From Peterkaempfera bronchialis (lineage in GTDB: Bacteria > Actinomycetota > Actinomycetes > Streptomycetales > Streptomycetaceae), in assembly GCF_003258605.2 (NCBI RefSeq), contig NZ_CP031264.1, positions 372,001 to 436,000 on the forward strand: DNA of 64,000 bases, read 5' to 3'. Below, one piece after another: positions 1 to 9,200 of this stretch. The notes below the pieces were generated by a model. That model saw nothing but the letters and a program-made list of their open reading frames with translations, had not been told where the DNA came from and made no database searches. Positions within the stretch are counted from its first letter, which is position 1. Each line of letters starts with the position of its first letter. The position numbers and the translations under genes are program-made.

Positions 1-661
1 GCTGCTGGCCGTCCTGTGCCGCGCACTCTCCGGCGACCTGGCGCTGGCCGTGGTCACCAATGACATCTACACCGACGAGGACGCCCGGTTCCTGCGGGCC
101 GAGGGGGTGCTGCCCGCCGAGCGCATCCGCGCGGTCGAGACCGGCGCCTGCCCGCACACCGCGATCCGCGACGACATCAGCGCCAACCTGGACGCGGTGG
201 AGGACCTGGAGGAGGAGTTCGGCCCGCTCGACCTGGTGCTGGTGGAGAGCGGCGGCGACAATCTGACGGCCACCTTCAGCCCGGCGCTGGTGGACGCGCA
301 GATCTTCTGCCTGGACGTGGCGGGCGGCGGCGATGTCGCCCGCAAGGGCGGGCCCGGCATCGCCCGCGCCGATCTGCTGGTGGTCAACAAGACCGACCTC
401 GCGCCCTATGTGGGCGTGGACGTCCCCCGGATGGTGGCCGACGCGCAGCAGGCACGCGGCGGACTGCCGGTGCTCGCACTTTCCCGGACGGACCCGGCCT
501 CGCTCGCCGGGCTCACCGACTGGGTCCGGGCGCTGCTTGCCCGCTACCGGTCCGGGGCGCACATCCCCACCGACCCGGGCCCGGTGGCACCGCACAGCCA
601 CAGCCACAGCCACAGCCAGGGCCGTGGCAACCCGCACCACGGCGATTCCACACAGCCATGA
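1..661 (+). CDS. ureG: Urease accessory GTPase UreG (5' end outside window)
   Basis: C-terminal about 220 residues of UreG, the SIMIBI-class GTPase that powers nickel delivery into urease together with UreD/H, UreF and UreE. Seen: VTNDIYT, the [12 protein letters not shown] segment, VESGGDNL (switch region) and the guanine-specificity motif NKTD. The P-loop lies upstream of base 1; the reading frame is open from base 2. The C-terminus ends in a histidine-rich tail ([10 protein letters not shown] followed by HH), probably a nickel-binding extension; such stretches are more usual at the N-terminus of UreG/HypB proteins. The stop overlaps the ureD start (ATGA), so the two are translationally coupled. 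Urease structural genes are expected upstream, outside the window. Confidence 0.96.
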   Translation, partial: LLAVLCRALSGDLALAVVTNDIYTDEDARFLRAEGVLPAERIRAVETGACPHTAIRDDISANLDAVEDLEEEFGPLDLVLVESGGDNLTATFSPALVDAQIFCLDVAGGGDVARKGGPGIARADLLVVNKTDLAPYVGVDVPRMVADAQQARGGLPVLALSRTDPASLAGLTDWVRALLARYRSGAHIPTDPGPVAPHSHSHSHSQGRGNPHHGDSTQP

Positions 662-1416
662 CGGTGAGCGAGGCCGAGGCCAGCACCGAGGCCGAGCCGA
701 CCGTGATCACCGTGGAGCGCGTCGGCGACCGCCACACCGCCCTCGACCTGCGGCCCGGGGCGTTCCTCGCCCCGCGCCCGCTGCTGCCCACGGCCGGCGG
801 CCTGCGCATCGCCCTGGTCGCGACCAGTGCCGGGCTGCTCGCGGGAGACCGGCTGCGGCTCCACATCACCGTCGGCCCCGGCGCCCGCCTGGAAATGGTC
901 GAACCGGCCGGCCTGGTCGCCTACCACCACCGGGGCGGCGCCTCGTCCTGGCACGCCCGGGTGGACATCGGCCCGGGCGGCGAACTGCGCTGGAGGGGAA
1001 GCCCGTTCGTGGTCGCGGACGGGGCCCGGGTGGACCGCCGGATGGACGTCCGCCTGGCCGCCGGCGCCCGGATGCTGTGGCGCGACACGCTGGTGCTCGG
1101 CCGCTCCGGCGAGCGCGGCGGAAGCGTCTGCGCGGCGACCCGGGTCGCGTACGGGGGCCGGGAGCTGTTCGCCGAGGACCTGGACCTCACCGACCCGGAC
1201 GAGCGCGAACTCCCCGGCATCCTCGGCCACGCCCGCGTCCTGGCCTCGGTGGCCTCCTTCGGCCGCACCCCGCCGGAGCGGCCCGGGCATCCCTACCGCA
1301 CCGACCTGGCCGGTCCTGGCGCCCTGGTCCGGCTGCTGGGCGGCGCCGCCCCCGGACTCGACGCGCAGCTCGACCCGCTCTGGCAAGCCTGGCACGGCCC
1401 ACCTCCAGGACACTGA
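658..1416 (+). CDS. ureD: Urease accessory protein UreD (UreH)
   Basis: 252-residue UreD, the scaffold that binds urease apoenzyme and receives the UreF-UreG complex during nickel insertion. Family hallmarks include the early [15 protein letters not shown] segment, AGLLAGDRL, and the central [20 protein letters not shown] block typical of actinobacterial UreD. The ATG overlaps the ureG stop by four bases, which fixes the start and indicates coupling. It is the last gene of the urease operon: the next sequence on this strand is non-coding and the opposite strand carries a decayed lipase. Length is normal for the actinobacterial form. Confidence 0.95.
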   Translation: MTVSEAEASTEAEPTVITVERVGDRHTALDLRPGAFLAPRPLLPTAGGLRIALVATSAGLLAGDRLRLHITVGPGARLEMVEPAGLVAYHHRGGASSWHARVDIGPGGELRWRGSPFVVADGARVDRRMDVRLAAGARMLWRDTLVLGRSGERGGSVCAATRVAYGGRELFAEDLDLTDPDERELPGILGHARVLASVASFGRTPPERPGHPYRTDLAGPGALVRLLGGAAPGLDAQLDPLWQAWHGPPPGH

Positions 1417-1419
1417 CCG

Positions 1420-1700
1420 GGCGCCGCTACCCGACCGCCGGGCCCCGGGACGGCCGGGTCGACGCCGTAGTCCAGCCGGAAGGCCCGGTGTCCGGCGGTG
1501 GCGAGCAGGGGCGCGGCGGTGAACCAGGTGGAGTCCGCGTTGCCGAAGGTGCCGTGGACCAGCGCGACCGGCCGCCGGTGCCCGGCCTCCGCGAGGGCGG
1601 ACCGGTCGTCGATGCCGGGCACCCTGGCGACGGCGGCTGCGGCGGCCTGGGCGACGGCGGTGTGCGGGGGCGGTCCGGCGGGACGCTGCGCAGCTGTCAC
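1420..1700 (-). pseudogene. Truncated secreted-type lipase/esterase (EstA-like), N-terminal fragment
   Basis: On the minus strand a GTG at 1700, preceded by a good ribosome binding site (GGAGG), opens a frame that matches the N-terminal part of actinobacterial alpha/beta-hydrolase lipases: RPVALVHGTFGN (oxyanion-hole HG), then LLATAGHRAFRLDYG. Homology stops about 85 residues in, just where the opposite-strand ureD ends; the frame continues only as ureD antisense to a stop at 1293. The nucleophile elbow (GHSxGG), Asp and His are missing, so this cannot be an active lipase. I read it as a remnant left by a deletion that fused it to the urease operon end. The start region is intact, so it may still be expressed. 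Confidence 0.7.
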
Positions 1701-1927
1701 GGGTTTACCTCCGGAGGATCGTCGGGGACGGATGCCGGCCCGGCGCACACGGGACGAGCACCCGGCCGGGTGGCAGGCGGTGACAGCAGCTCCGGCCGGG
1801 GGCGCTCTGCCGCCGGTCAGGCGGGGGCCTCGAAGGTGCCGGGGCTGTCGGCGAGCGCTGCCGGGACCGTGCAACCAGGCGGAGACCGGTCCGACATGGA
1901 CGCCCGGCGTGCAGAGACCATCAGAGA

Positions 1928-1999
1928 CGCTTGATTCAAGCGTATTGACAATCGAATCAATTGCGCTCGGTTGCCTCTGCAAGCGAATCCGGCTACGGT
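1928..1999 (+). promoter_or_regulatory. Promoter and palindromic operator of the aminotransferase gene
   Basis: Unusually AT-rich for this genome. A 15-bp palindrome (CGCTTGA-T-TCAAGCG, 1928-1942) overlaps an inverted repeat TTGATTC (1931-1937) / GAATCAA (1954-1960). Downstream is a convincing promoter: -35 TTGCCT (1971-1976), 17-bp spacer, -10 TACGGT (1994-1999), giving a leader of about 20 nt. The palindromes sit just upstream of the -35 element, where an activator or repressor could act. The regulator is not identifiable here. The rest of 1701-2027 shows nothing else. Confidence 0.6.
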
Positions 2000-2027
2000 C
2001 CCCCCAACGACCTACCGGGAGGCCCTG

Positions 2028-3377
2028 ATGGACAGCAGCCGGATCCGGCGCCTGCTCGCCGAGGAGATCGCCGCGAGCACCGCCCGCAACCCCCGCTCGC
2101 GGGACGCCTACGGGCGGGCGCAGCACCTGTTCGGCCGGGTGCCGATGACCTGGATGAACAAGAACGCCGGGGCCTTCCCGCTCTATCTGGAGTCCGCGCG
2201 CGGCGCCCGGGTCCAGGACATCGACGGCCATGAGTACATCGACTTCTGCCTCGGCGACACCGGCGCCATGGCAGGCCACTCCCCCGCGCCGGTCGCCGAG
2301 GCGGTCGACCTCCGCTTCCGCGAGAAGGGGGGTGCCACCGCGATGCTGCCGACCGAGGACGCCGAATGGGTCGGCGCCGAACTCACCCGGCGCTTCGGCC
2401 TGCCGCGCTGGTCCTTCTCGCTGACCGCCACCGACGCCAACCGCTGGGCGATCCGCCTGGCGCGCGCCGTGACCGACCGGCCCAAGATCCTGGTGAACAG
2501 CTACTCCTACCACGGCAGCGTCGACGAGTCGCTGATCGTGGTCGGCCCGGACGGCCGGTCCACCAGCCGCCCCGGCAATGTGGGCGCCCCCTGCGATGTC
2601 ACCCTGACCAGCCGGGCCGCCGAGTTCAACGACCTCGACGGCCTGGAGCGGGAGCTGGCGCACGGCGATGTGGCCGCCGTCCTGATGGAACCGGCCCTCA
2701 CCAATATCGGCATCGTGCTGCCGGAGCCCGGCTATCTGGAGGGCGTCCGCGAACTGACCCGCCGCCATGGCACCCTGCTGATCAACGACGAGACCCACAC
2801 CTTCTCCGCCGGGCCCGGCGGCTGCACCCGCGCCTGGGGCCTGGACCCGGACATCCTCACCATCGGCAAGGCGATCGGCGGCGGCATCCCGTCCGGCGCA
2901 TACGGCCTGTCGCAGCAGCTCGCCGACCGGCTGCTGGACCGTGCCGACCTGGACCTGGTGGACATGGGCGGCGTCGGCGGCACCCTGGCCGGCAACGCCC
3001 TCTCGGTGGCGGCGATGCGGGCGACGCTGGAGCACGTCCTCACCGACGAGGCGTTCGCCCGGATGTGCGCGCTCTCCGAGCGGTTCGAGGACGGGGTGCG
3101 CAAGGGCATCGAGTCCTACGGCCTGCCCTGGTCGGTCAGCCGCCTCGGGGCCCGCACCGAGTACCGCTTCGCCGCCCCGGCTCCGCGCACCGGTACGGAG
3201 TCGGCCGCCTGCGCCGACGCCGACCTGGAGGACTTCCTGCACCTCTGGATGGCCAACCGGGGCGTGCTGATGACCCCGTTCCACAACATGGCGCTGATGT
3301 GCCCGGACACCACCGAGGCCGATGTGGACACCCACACCGCCCTCTTCGCACAGGCCCTGGCGGCACTGGCGGGCTGA
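2028..3377 (+). CDS. Class III PLP-dependent aminotransferase (HemL/aspartate aminotransferase family)
   Basis: 449-residue fold-type I transaminase of the class III group that includes glutamate-1-semialdehyde aminomutase. The PLP lysine is K281 in ILTIGKAIGGGIPSGAYG; upstream are the LLINDETHTF segment (the Asp contacting the pyridine nitrogen) and SYSYHGSVDES. The N-terminus has the family VxDIDGxEYIDFCLGD block. The start at ATG 2028 is chosen for its ribosome binding site (GGGAGG); a TTG at 1971 in frame falls inside the -35 element. The amino donor and acceptor cannot be deduced. It stands alone, convergent with a transporter gene 11 bp away, and looks controlled by the palindromic site upstream. 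Confidence 0.85.
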   Translation: MDSSRIRRLLAEEIAASTARNPRSRDAYGRAQHLFGRVPMTWMNKNAGAFPLYLESARGARVQDIDGHEYIDFCLGDTGAMAGHSPAPVAEAVDLRFREKGGATAMLPTEDAEWVGAELTRRFGLPRWSFSLTATDANRWAIRLARAVTDRPKILVNSYSYHGSVDESLIVVGPDGRSTSRPGNVGAPCDVTLTSRAAEFNDLDGLERELAHGDVAAVLMEPALTNIGIVLPEPGYLEGVRELTRRHGTLLINDETHTFSAGPGGCTRAWGLDPDILTIGKAIGGGIPSGAYGLSQQLADRLLDRADLDLVDMGGVGGTLAGNALSVAAMRATLEHVLTDEAFARMCALSERFEDGVRKGIESYGLPWSVSRLGARTEYRFAAPAPRTGTESAACADADLEDFLHLWMANRGVLMTPFHNMALMCPDTTEADVDTHTALFAQALAALAG

Positions 3378-3387
3378 GCGCCGCCGC

Positions 3388-4464
3388 CTACGCCACCACC
3401 CCCTCCCGGGCCGGGAGTCCGGCGGGCGCCGGACCGGCCGGGGAGGGGACGTCCGGGGAGGGGACGGGCGTCCGGGCCGCCCAGCGGCGGGCCAGTACCG
3501 CGCACACCATCAGCTGCATCTGGTGGAAGAGCATCAGCGGCAGCACCATCAGCCCGGCGGCCGGCCCGGCGAACAGCACCGAGGCAATCGGAAGCCCGCT
3601 GGCCAGGCTCTTCTTGGAGCCGCAGAAGACGATGGCGACCCGGTCCTCGCGGGCGAAGCCCAGCCGCCGGGAGCCGAGCGCGGTGACCGTCAGCACCACC
3701 GCCAGCAGCACGGCCTCGACCACCAGCAGCATGCCCAGCCGGGGCAGCGTCAGCCGGTGCCAGACGCCGCCGACGACGCCCTCACCGAACGCGCTGTAGA
3801 CGACCAGCAGGATCGACCCCCGGTCCACCAGCCCGGTCACCCTGCGATGACGGGTGATCCAGCCGCCGATCCGGCGGCGCAGCAGCTGCCCCACCGCGAA
3901 CGGTGCCAGCAGCTTCAGCGCGATGTCGGCGAGCGAGCCCGCCGAGAAGCCCCCGGAGACACCGATCAGCAGGCCCGCCAGCAGCGGGGTGATCAGGATG
4001 CCCAGCAGGTTGGAGAAGGTGCCGCTGCACACCGCCGCCGCCACATTGCCGCGCGCGATGGAGGTGAAGGCGATGGCCGACTGCACGGTGGAGGGCAGCA
4101 GGCAGAGGAAGAGCACGCCGGTGGCCAGCTCCGGGCTGAGCAGGGCGGACGGCAGCGCCCGTACGGCGAGCCCGAGCAGCGGGAAGAGGCCGAAGGTGCA
4201 GAGCAGCACCGTCAGGTGCAGCCGCCAGTGCCGCACTCCGTCGGCGGCCTCGCGCGGTGACATCCGGGCGCCGTAGAGGAAGAAGAGCAGTCCCACCGCC
4301 CAGCCTGCGGCCTGTCCGACCAGGTCGGCCGCCGCGCCACGGGCCGGGAGCAGCGCGGCGAGGGCGACGGTGCCCAGCAGGGCGAGCACAAAGGGGTCGA
4401 CAGGCAGGCGGCGGGGCATCCGGAGGCGGGACAAGCGGGGGCGGGACAAGCGGGGGCGGGGCAT
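3388..4464 (-). CDS. Bile acid:sodium symporter (SBF) family transporter
   Basis: 358-residue polytopic membrane protein of the BASS/SBF family (PF13593-like branch). About nine to ten hydrophobic segments alternate with short loops; conserved features include FFLYGARMS after the first helices, LLPSTVQSAIAFTSIARGN, and the late CGSKKSLASGLPIA segment that lines the transport site. It should sit in the cytoplasmic membrane and move an organic anion or similar solute. It is divergent from a LysR regulator, a usual regulator-target layout. The N-terminus is odd: a 15-bp tandem repeat (4428-4457) encodes PRLSR twice, so an alternative start at ATG 4419 may be the true one. Confidence 0.88.
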   Translation of the reverse strand: MPRPRLSRPRLSRLRMPRRLPVDPFVLALLGTVALAALLPARGAAADLVGQAAGWAVGLLFFLYGARMSPREAADGVRHWRLHLTVLLCTFGLFPLLGLAVRALPSALLSPELATGVLFLCLLPSTVQSAIAFTSIARGNVAAAVCSGTFSNLLGILITPLLAGLLIGVSGGFSAGSLADIALKLLAPFAVGQLLRRRIGGWITRHRRVTGLVDRGSILLVVYSAFGEGVVGGVWHRLTLPRLGMLLVVEAVLLAVVLTVTALGSRRLGFAREDRVAIVFCGSKKSLASGLPIASVLFAGPAAGLMVLPLMLFHQMQLMVCAVLARRWAARTPVPSPDVPSPAGPAPAGLPAREGVVA

Positions 4465-4517
4465 CGTCAGCGCTTTCGGGCGGCGGCGGGGGCCCTTCCA
4501 TCCTGACCGGGCGGTGT

Positions 4518-4570
4518 TGATTCGGAAACCCGATCACCATGCTGACTGCCATCACGATTCGCACTAGGCT
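4518..4570 (+). promoter_or_regulatory. LysR promoter with candidate LysR box
   Basis: -35 CTGACT (4542-4547), 17-bp spacer, -10 TAGGCT (4565-4570), six bases, then the ATG at 4577 with no ribosome binding site: a leaderless arrangement. An imperfect inverted repeat TGATTCGG-AAA-CCCGATCA (4518-4536) lies between the divergent transporter and LysR genes and fits a T-N11-A type LysR site. Confidence 0.55.
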
Positions 4571-4576
4571 GGGACG

Positions 4577-5440
4577 ATGTTCGATCCGGTCCAGTTGCAG
4601 AGCTTCCTCACCGTGGCGCAGACCCTCAGCTTCACCGAGGCGGGGCGGCGGCTCGGCCTTCGGCAGTCGACCGTGAGCCAGCATGTGCGGCGGTTGGAGC
4701 AGGCCGCCGGGGTGGTGCTCTTCACCCGCGACACCCACGCGGTGGCGCTGACCGAGGACGGCGAGGCCATGGTCGGCTTCGCCCGCACCATCCTGGAGGC
4801 CGGTGAGCGGGCCGTCCGCCACTTCGCCGGGACGGAGGTGCGCGGGCGGCTGCGGTTCGGCGTCTCCGAGGACTTTGTGCTCACCCGCCTGCCGGAGCTG
4901 CTGAACGCCTTCCGGCGCAGCCATCCGCAGGTGGACCTTGAGCTCACCGTGGAGCTCAGCGCGGTGCTGCACCGGATGCTCTCCGCCGGCCGACTGGACC
5001 TGGTGCTGGCCAAGCGGCGCGAGGGCGAGGAGCACGGCCGGCTGATCCGTGGCGACCGGCTGGTCTGGATCGGCGCCCGCACCCTGCGGCTGGGGCCGGG
5101 CGACCCGGTACCGCTGCTGCTCTATGCGCCGCCGAGCATCACCCGCGACCGCGCGCTGGAGTCGCTGGAGCGGCACGGCCGGCCGTGGCGGATCGCCTGT
5201 ACCAGCACCAGTCTGAGCGGGCTACGGGCCGCCGCGCTGGCCGGGCTCGGCGTGCTGGCGCATTCGCGCACGCTGACGCCCGAGGGCCTGGTCGAGGTGG
5301 CGCCGCAGGCCCGGCTGCCGGAGCTGGGCGGGGTGGACTTCGTCCTGGCCAGCCGGGGGCCGACCGAGCCGGGCTCCCCGGCGCAGGCGCTGGCCGACGC
5401 CGTACTGGCCGACGGCGACGGGCTGCGGCGGCTCACCTAG
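4577..5440 (+). CDS. LysR-family transcriptional regulator
   Basis: 287-residue LTTR. The N-terminal winged helix-turn-helix is clear (residues about 3-62: LQSFLTVAQTLSFTEAG, then LRQSTVSQHVRRLE), followed by a periplasmic-binding-like effector domain with the usual RGRLRFGVSEDFVLTRLPELL entry. The effector is unknown. The divergent neighbour is the SBF transporter, its probable target. The start is preceded by a -10 hexamer spaced for leaderless transcription and lacks a ribosome binding site. Length and domain order are normal. Confidence 0.9.
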   Translation: MFDPVQLQSFLTVAQTLSFTEAGRRLGLRQSTVSQHVRRLEQAAGVVLFTRDTHAVALTEDGEAMVGFARTILEAGERAVRHFAGTEVRGRLRFGVSEDFVLTRLPELLNAFRRSHPQVDLELTVELSAVLHRMLSAGRLDLVLAKRREGEEHGRLIRGDRLVWIGARTLRLGPGDPVPLLLYAPPSITRDRALESLERHGRPWRIACTSTSLSGLRAAALAGLGVLAHSRTLTPEGLVEVAPQARLPELGGVDFVLASRGPTEPGSPAQALADAVLADGDGLRRLT

Positions 5441-5524
5441 CCCGGCCGTCCCGCACTCTTGCCGGAGTCCGCCCGGCTGTGCCATATATGTCTAGACCAA
5501 TGTCGTCCAAGGGAAGGCCCGACC

Positions 5525-6505
5525 GTGAGGCGGAGTCCCTGGCTCGCCGTGTCCGCTTCGGCCGCCTCGCTGCTGCTGGCCGCCGCCTGCGCGGTCGGCG
5601 GTGGCGGCGGTGACGGCGGAACGGCCCCACCCGCACCGGACGGGATCACCGCGCAGGCCGGCAGCGCCCACTCGGTCCATGTGATGTGGAACCAGCCCGG
5701 CGACACGGAGGCGGTCGGCGGCTATGAGGTCTACCAGGGCGGGGTGAAGGTCAAGGAGGTGCCGGGCAGTCAGCACATGGTGGACATCACCGGGCTGGAG
5801 CCCTCCTCCGCCTACCGCTTCACCGTCCGGGCCCGGGACGCCAAGGGCAACCTCTCGCCGCAGAGCGCGGAGACGACCGCCACCACGCTGGCTGCGGAGA
5901 CCGACGACCGCGTGCCGCCCACCCGGCCCGCCACGCTGCGCGGACACGCCGAGGGGTCCCACGCCGCCTCGCTCACCTGGGGCCGGTCGACCGACAACCT
6001 GGGCGTGACCTCGTATGAGATCTACCAGGGCGGGGTGAAGATCCACAGCGTGCCCGGCAGCCAGACCACCACGCTGCTCACCGGGCTGCGGCCCGGCACC
6101 GCCTATGCCTTCACCGTCAGGGCGCGCGACGCGGCGGACAATGTCTCACCGGCCGGGCCGGTGCTGCGCCTCACCACCGCGTCCGCACCGGGCAGCGGGC
6201 CCAGCACCGCACCGGCCGCCTTCCGGGTACGGAGCCGCGCCGACTCGGGCACCCACTACCTCGACCTCTCCTGGACCCCGCCGCAGACCGACGGCGCGAT
6301 CACGGAGTACCAGATCTACCTCGACGGGCAGTACACCACCACGCTGGCCTGGGGCGCCGACGCGCCCAGCGGCACGGTCGGCTACAGCCTCCCCGTCGGC
6401 GACCGGCCGCACCCCCGCTATGCCGTGAAGGTGCGGGCCCGGCTCCCCGACGGGACCTGGGGCGCCTTCTCCGCGCAGCGCACCGTCACCACCACCGGCT
6501 CCTGA
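5525..6505 (+). CDS. Lipoprotein with three fibronectin type III domains
   Basis: GTG start at 5525, preceded by GGGAAGG. The 326-residue product begins with a basic n-region and hydrophobic stretch ending LLLAAACAVGG, a lipobox-like signal with Cys for lipidation. After a Gly-rich linker come three FN3 modules. The first two are near copies (GYEVYQGGVKVKEVPGSQ versus SYEIYQGGVKIHSVPGSQ, each closing with FTVRARDA), showing recent internal duplication; the third is divergent. In streptomycetes such FN3 pairs usually link catalytic and carbohydrate-binding domains of chitinases or cellulases, but here no catalytic domain is present. Likely a cell-surface adhesion or spacer protein. A strong terminator follows. 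Confidence 0.82.
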   Translation: MRRSPWLAVSASAASLLLAAACAVGGGGGDGGTAPPAPDGITAQAGSAHSVHVMWNQPGDTEAVGGYEVYQGGVKVKEVPGSQHMVDITGLEPSSAYRFTVRARDAKGNLSPQSAETTATTLAAETDDRVPPTRPATLRGHAEGSHAASLTWGRSTDNLGVTSYEIYQGGVKIHSVPGSQTTTLLTGLRPGTAYAFTVRARDAADNVSPAGPVLRLTTASAPGSGPSTAPAAFRVRSRADSGTHYLDLSWTPPQTDGAITEYQIYLDGQYTTTLAWGADAPSGTVGYSLPVGDRPHPRYAVKVRARLPDGTWGAFSAQRTVTTTGS

Positions 6506-6507
6506 CG

Positions 6508-6543
6508 GGCAGGCCGCCGACCGGCAGAGGTCGGCGGCCTGCC
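6508..6543. terminator. Bidirectional terminator hairpin
   Basis: Perfect 15-bp inverted repeat (GGCAGGCCGCCGACC / its complement) with a 6-nt loop, three bases after the FN3 lipoprotein stop and about 60 bp beyond the convergent pepN stop. Confidence 0.85.
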
Positions 6544-6603
6544 GCTGCGGGCCGGTCCGCAGCCCGGTCAGCAGTCCGGCCCGCAGTCCGGCCGGCAGTC
6601 CGA

Positions 6604-9117
6604 TCAGCGGGTCGGCGCGGTCTCGGCAGCGGCGGCGTGCACCCGCAGTGCGCGGTCGAGGTCGTCGAGCTGGTCGGCGAGCATCCGGCGCAGCGCGGGG
6701 GTGGGCTCGTCGCTCCGCAGGCATTCCCGGCCCAGGCGCAGCGTGTCGGGCCGCACCGCGTAGGCGGGGAAGGCGTGCCGCCCGGCCGCCTCGGCCAGCG
6801 CCGGGCCACGGCGCGCGGCGAGGGTGACGGCCGCCGGGTAGTAGCGGGGGAGGTAGTCGCGGAGCAGGTCGTGCTGCTCGGGCTGCCAGAAGCCCTGGGC
6901 GGTGGCGTTGAAGAGGTAGTTGGACAGGGTGTCGTCGTCGAAGAGGGCGGCCCAGGCGGACTCCTTGGCCTGCGGGTCGGGGAGGGCGGCGCGGCAGCGG
7001 GCTGCGCTCTCCTCGCCGGAGGCGCTGGGGTCGCGGACGAGTTCGGCGGCGATGTCGTCGCCGTCGGCCCGGCCGAGTACGGCGAGGCGGAGCAGCAGCC
7101 GCCAGCGCAGTTCGGGGTCGAGGGCCGGTCCGCCGGGGATGCGGTCGGCGGTGAGCCAGTCGCGCAGTTCGGCGGTGTCGTCGGAGCTGCCGATCAGGCT
7201 GCGCACGGCGGCCAGCCGCAGGCCGTCGGCGGGGCTGTGCAGCAGGTCGCGGGCGAGTGCGCTGAGGGTGGCCAGGGCGGCGGGCCGCTGGTCGGCGGGC
7301 AGGTAGCGGTCGGCGACATGGGTGCGGGCGAAGCCGAGGACGCCCTGGACGATGGCGAGGTCGTCCTCCCGGGGGAGCTGGGTGCGGGCGGCGTCCAGGT
7401 AGGCGGCGGGGTGCAGCAGGCCGTCGCGGACCAGGTCGCGGGCGGCGTTCCAGGCGACGGCCCGGGAGAGTGCGTCGGGCAGGCCGCCGAGGGCCTCGGC
7501 GACGGTGGTCCAGGACCGCTGGTCGAAGCGGATCTTGGCGAAGCTGAGGTCGCCGTCGTTGAGCAGCACCAGGTCGGGGCGGCGGCCGGGGAGGGTGAGC
7601 GGCTGCGGAGCGGCGGTGCCGGTCAGGTCGGTGCGGACCCGGTCGCGCGGCACCAGCCGGGCCGGGTCGGCGGGCGCGCGGTCGTAGAGGCCGATGTCGA
7701 TGCGGTGCGGACGGCTGCCGGTGTGGCGGATCTCCAGCTGCCATCCGCCGGGGTGGTCCGCGACGACGGGTTCGAGGGTGTCGACTCCGCTGGTGCGCAG
7801 CCACTGCGCGGCCCAGGCGTGGACGTCGCGGTCGGTGGACCGGGCGAGGGAGTCCAGGAAGTCGGCCAGGGTGGCGTTGCCGAAGCGGTGGCGGGCGAAG
7901 TGGTCGTTGATCCCGGCCAGGAAGTCCTTCTCGCCGATCCAGGCGACGAGTTGACGCAGCGCGGAGGCGCCCTTGGCGTAGGAGATGCCGTCGAAGTTCA
8001 GCAGCGCGGAGGCGGTGTCGGGGACGGCCTCGGCGTCCGGGGCGACGGGGTGGGTGGAGGGGCGCTGGTCCGCGTCGTAGCCCCAGCCCTTGCGGGCGAC
8101 GGCGAAGTCGGTCCAGGTGCCGGTGAAGCCGGTGGCCTCGGAGAGCACCTGGAAGCCCATGTACTCGGCGAAGGACTCGTTCAGCCAGATGTCGTCCCAC
8201 CAGCGCAGGGTGACCAGGTCGCCGAACCACATGTGGGCCATCTCATGGGCGATGACCATCCCCCGGGTCTGCCGCTCGGTGTCGGTGACGGCGGAGCGGA
8301 AGACGAACTCCTCGCGGAAGGTGACCAGTCCGGGGTTCTCCATGGCGCCGGAGTTGAACTCGGGGACGAACGCCTGCTCATAGGAGTCGAAGGGGTACGG
8401 CTCGGTGAAGAGCTCCCGGTAGCGGTCGAAGCAGCGGCGGGTGATGTCGAACAGCTCGTCGGCGTCGGCGTCCAGATGGGGGGCCAGGCTGCGGCGGCAG
8501 TGCAGGGCGAAGGGCAGCCCGGCGTGCTCGGTGCGCACGGAGTGCCAGGGCCCGGCGGCGACCGCCAGCAGATAGGTGCTGATCGGCGGGGTGGTGGAGA
8601 TCCGCCAGCGGCCCTCGCCGTCGGGGATGCGCTCGGAGATGCCGTTGCCGAGGACGGTCCACTCGGCCGGGGCGGTGGCGGTGACGTCGAAGACCGCCTT
8701 GAGGTCGGGCTGGTCGAAGGCCGCGGTGACCCGCTGCACGTCCTCCATGAAGAGCTGGGTGTACGCGTACGTCAGCCCGTCGGCCGGGTCGGTGAAGCGG
8801 TGCAGGCCCTCGCCGGTGCGGGAGTAGCGCATGTCGGCCTCGACCAGCAGCCGGTGCTCGCCTGCCGCCAGGGTGAGCGGCAGGCGGTTGTCGTCCAGGT
8901 CCCGGGGGTCGAGTTCGCGGCCGTCCAGGACCACCCGGTGCAGGGTGTCGGGCTTGACCTCGACAAAGGTGTCACCGGCCGCGAGGGCGGTGAAGGTGAT
9001 CTCCGTGGTCGACCCGAACACCTCCGCACCGCGGGTGAGGTCCAGATCGATGGTGTAGTGGTGGACGTCGATCAGCCGGGCACGGGTCTCGGCTTCGGTC
9101 CGGTTCAGAGCTGGCAT
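6604..9117 (-). CDS. pepN: Aminopeptidase N (M1 zinc metallopeptidase)
   Basis: 837-residue cytoplasmic M1 aminopeptidase that removes N-terminal residues from peptides. The exopeptidase motif GAMEN precedes the zinc motif HEMAH (residues 291-295) with the third ligand Glu in NESFAEYMG. The large ERAP1-like C-terminal helical domain is complete and length matches actinobacterial PepN. The ATG at 9117 is preceded by CAGCAT plus six bases (GGGCCC) and has no ribosome binding site, so it may be leaderless. Convergent with the FN3 gene; upstream lies the Clp-N gene on the same strand about 80 bp away. Confidence 0.95.
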   Translation of the reverse strand: MPALNRTEAETRARLIDVHHYTIDLDLTRGAEVFGSTTEITFTALAAGDTFVEVKPDTLHRVVLDGRELDPRDLDDNRLPLTLAAGEHRLLVEADMRYSRTGEGLHRFTDPADGLTYAYTQLFMEDVQRVTAAFDQPDLKAVFDVTATAPAEWTVLGNGISERIPDGEGRWRISTTPPISTYLLAVAAGPWHSVRTEHAGLPFALHCRRSLAPHLDADADELFDITRRCFDRYRELFTEPYPFDSYEQAFVPEFNSGAMENPGLVTFREEFVFRSAVTDTERQTRGMVIAHEMAHMWFGDLVTLRWWDDIWLNESFAEYMGFQVLSEATGFTGTWTDFAVARKGWGYDADQRPSTHPVAPDAEAVPDTASALLNFDGISYAKGASALRQLVAWIGEKDFLAGINDHFARHRFGNATLADFLDSLARSTDRDVHAWAAQWLRTSGVDTLEPVVADHPGGWQLEIRHTGSRPHRIDIGLYDRAPADPARLVPRDRVRTDLTGTAAPQPLTLPGRRPDLVLLNDGDLSFAKIRFDQRSWTTVAEALGGLPDALSRAVAWNAARDLVRDGLLHPAAYLDAARTQLPREDDLAIVQGVLGFARTHVADRYLPADQRPAALATLSALARDLLHSPADGLRLAAVRSLIGSSDDTAELRDWLTADRIPGGPALDPELRWRLLLRLAVLGRADGDDIAAELVRDPSASGEESAARCRAALPDPQAKESAWAALFDDDTLSNYLFNATAQGFWQPEQHDLLRDYLPRYYPAAVTLAARRGPALAEAAGRHAFPAYAVRPDTLRLGRECLRSDEPTPALRRMLADQLDDLDRALRVHAAAAETAPTR

Positions 9118-9200
9118 GGGCCCATGCTGCCCCAGAAGGGTCCCCGGCCCCACCTGTCGGACGACCCGACGGACCGTCAGGCAGGTGCCGGGGCGGATGG

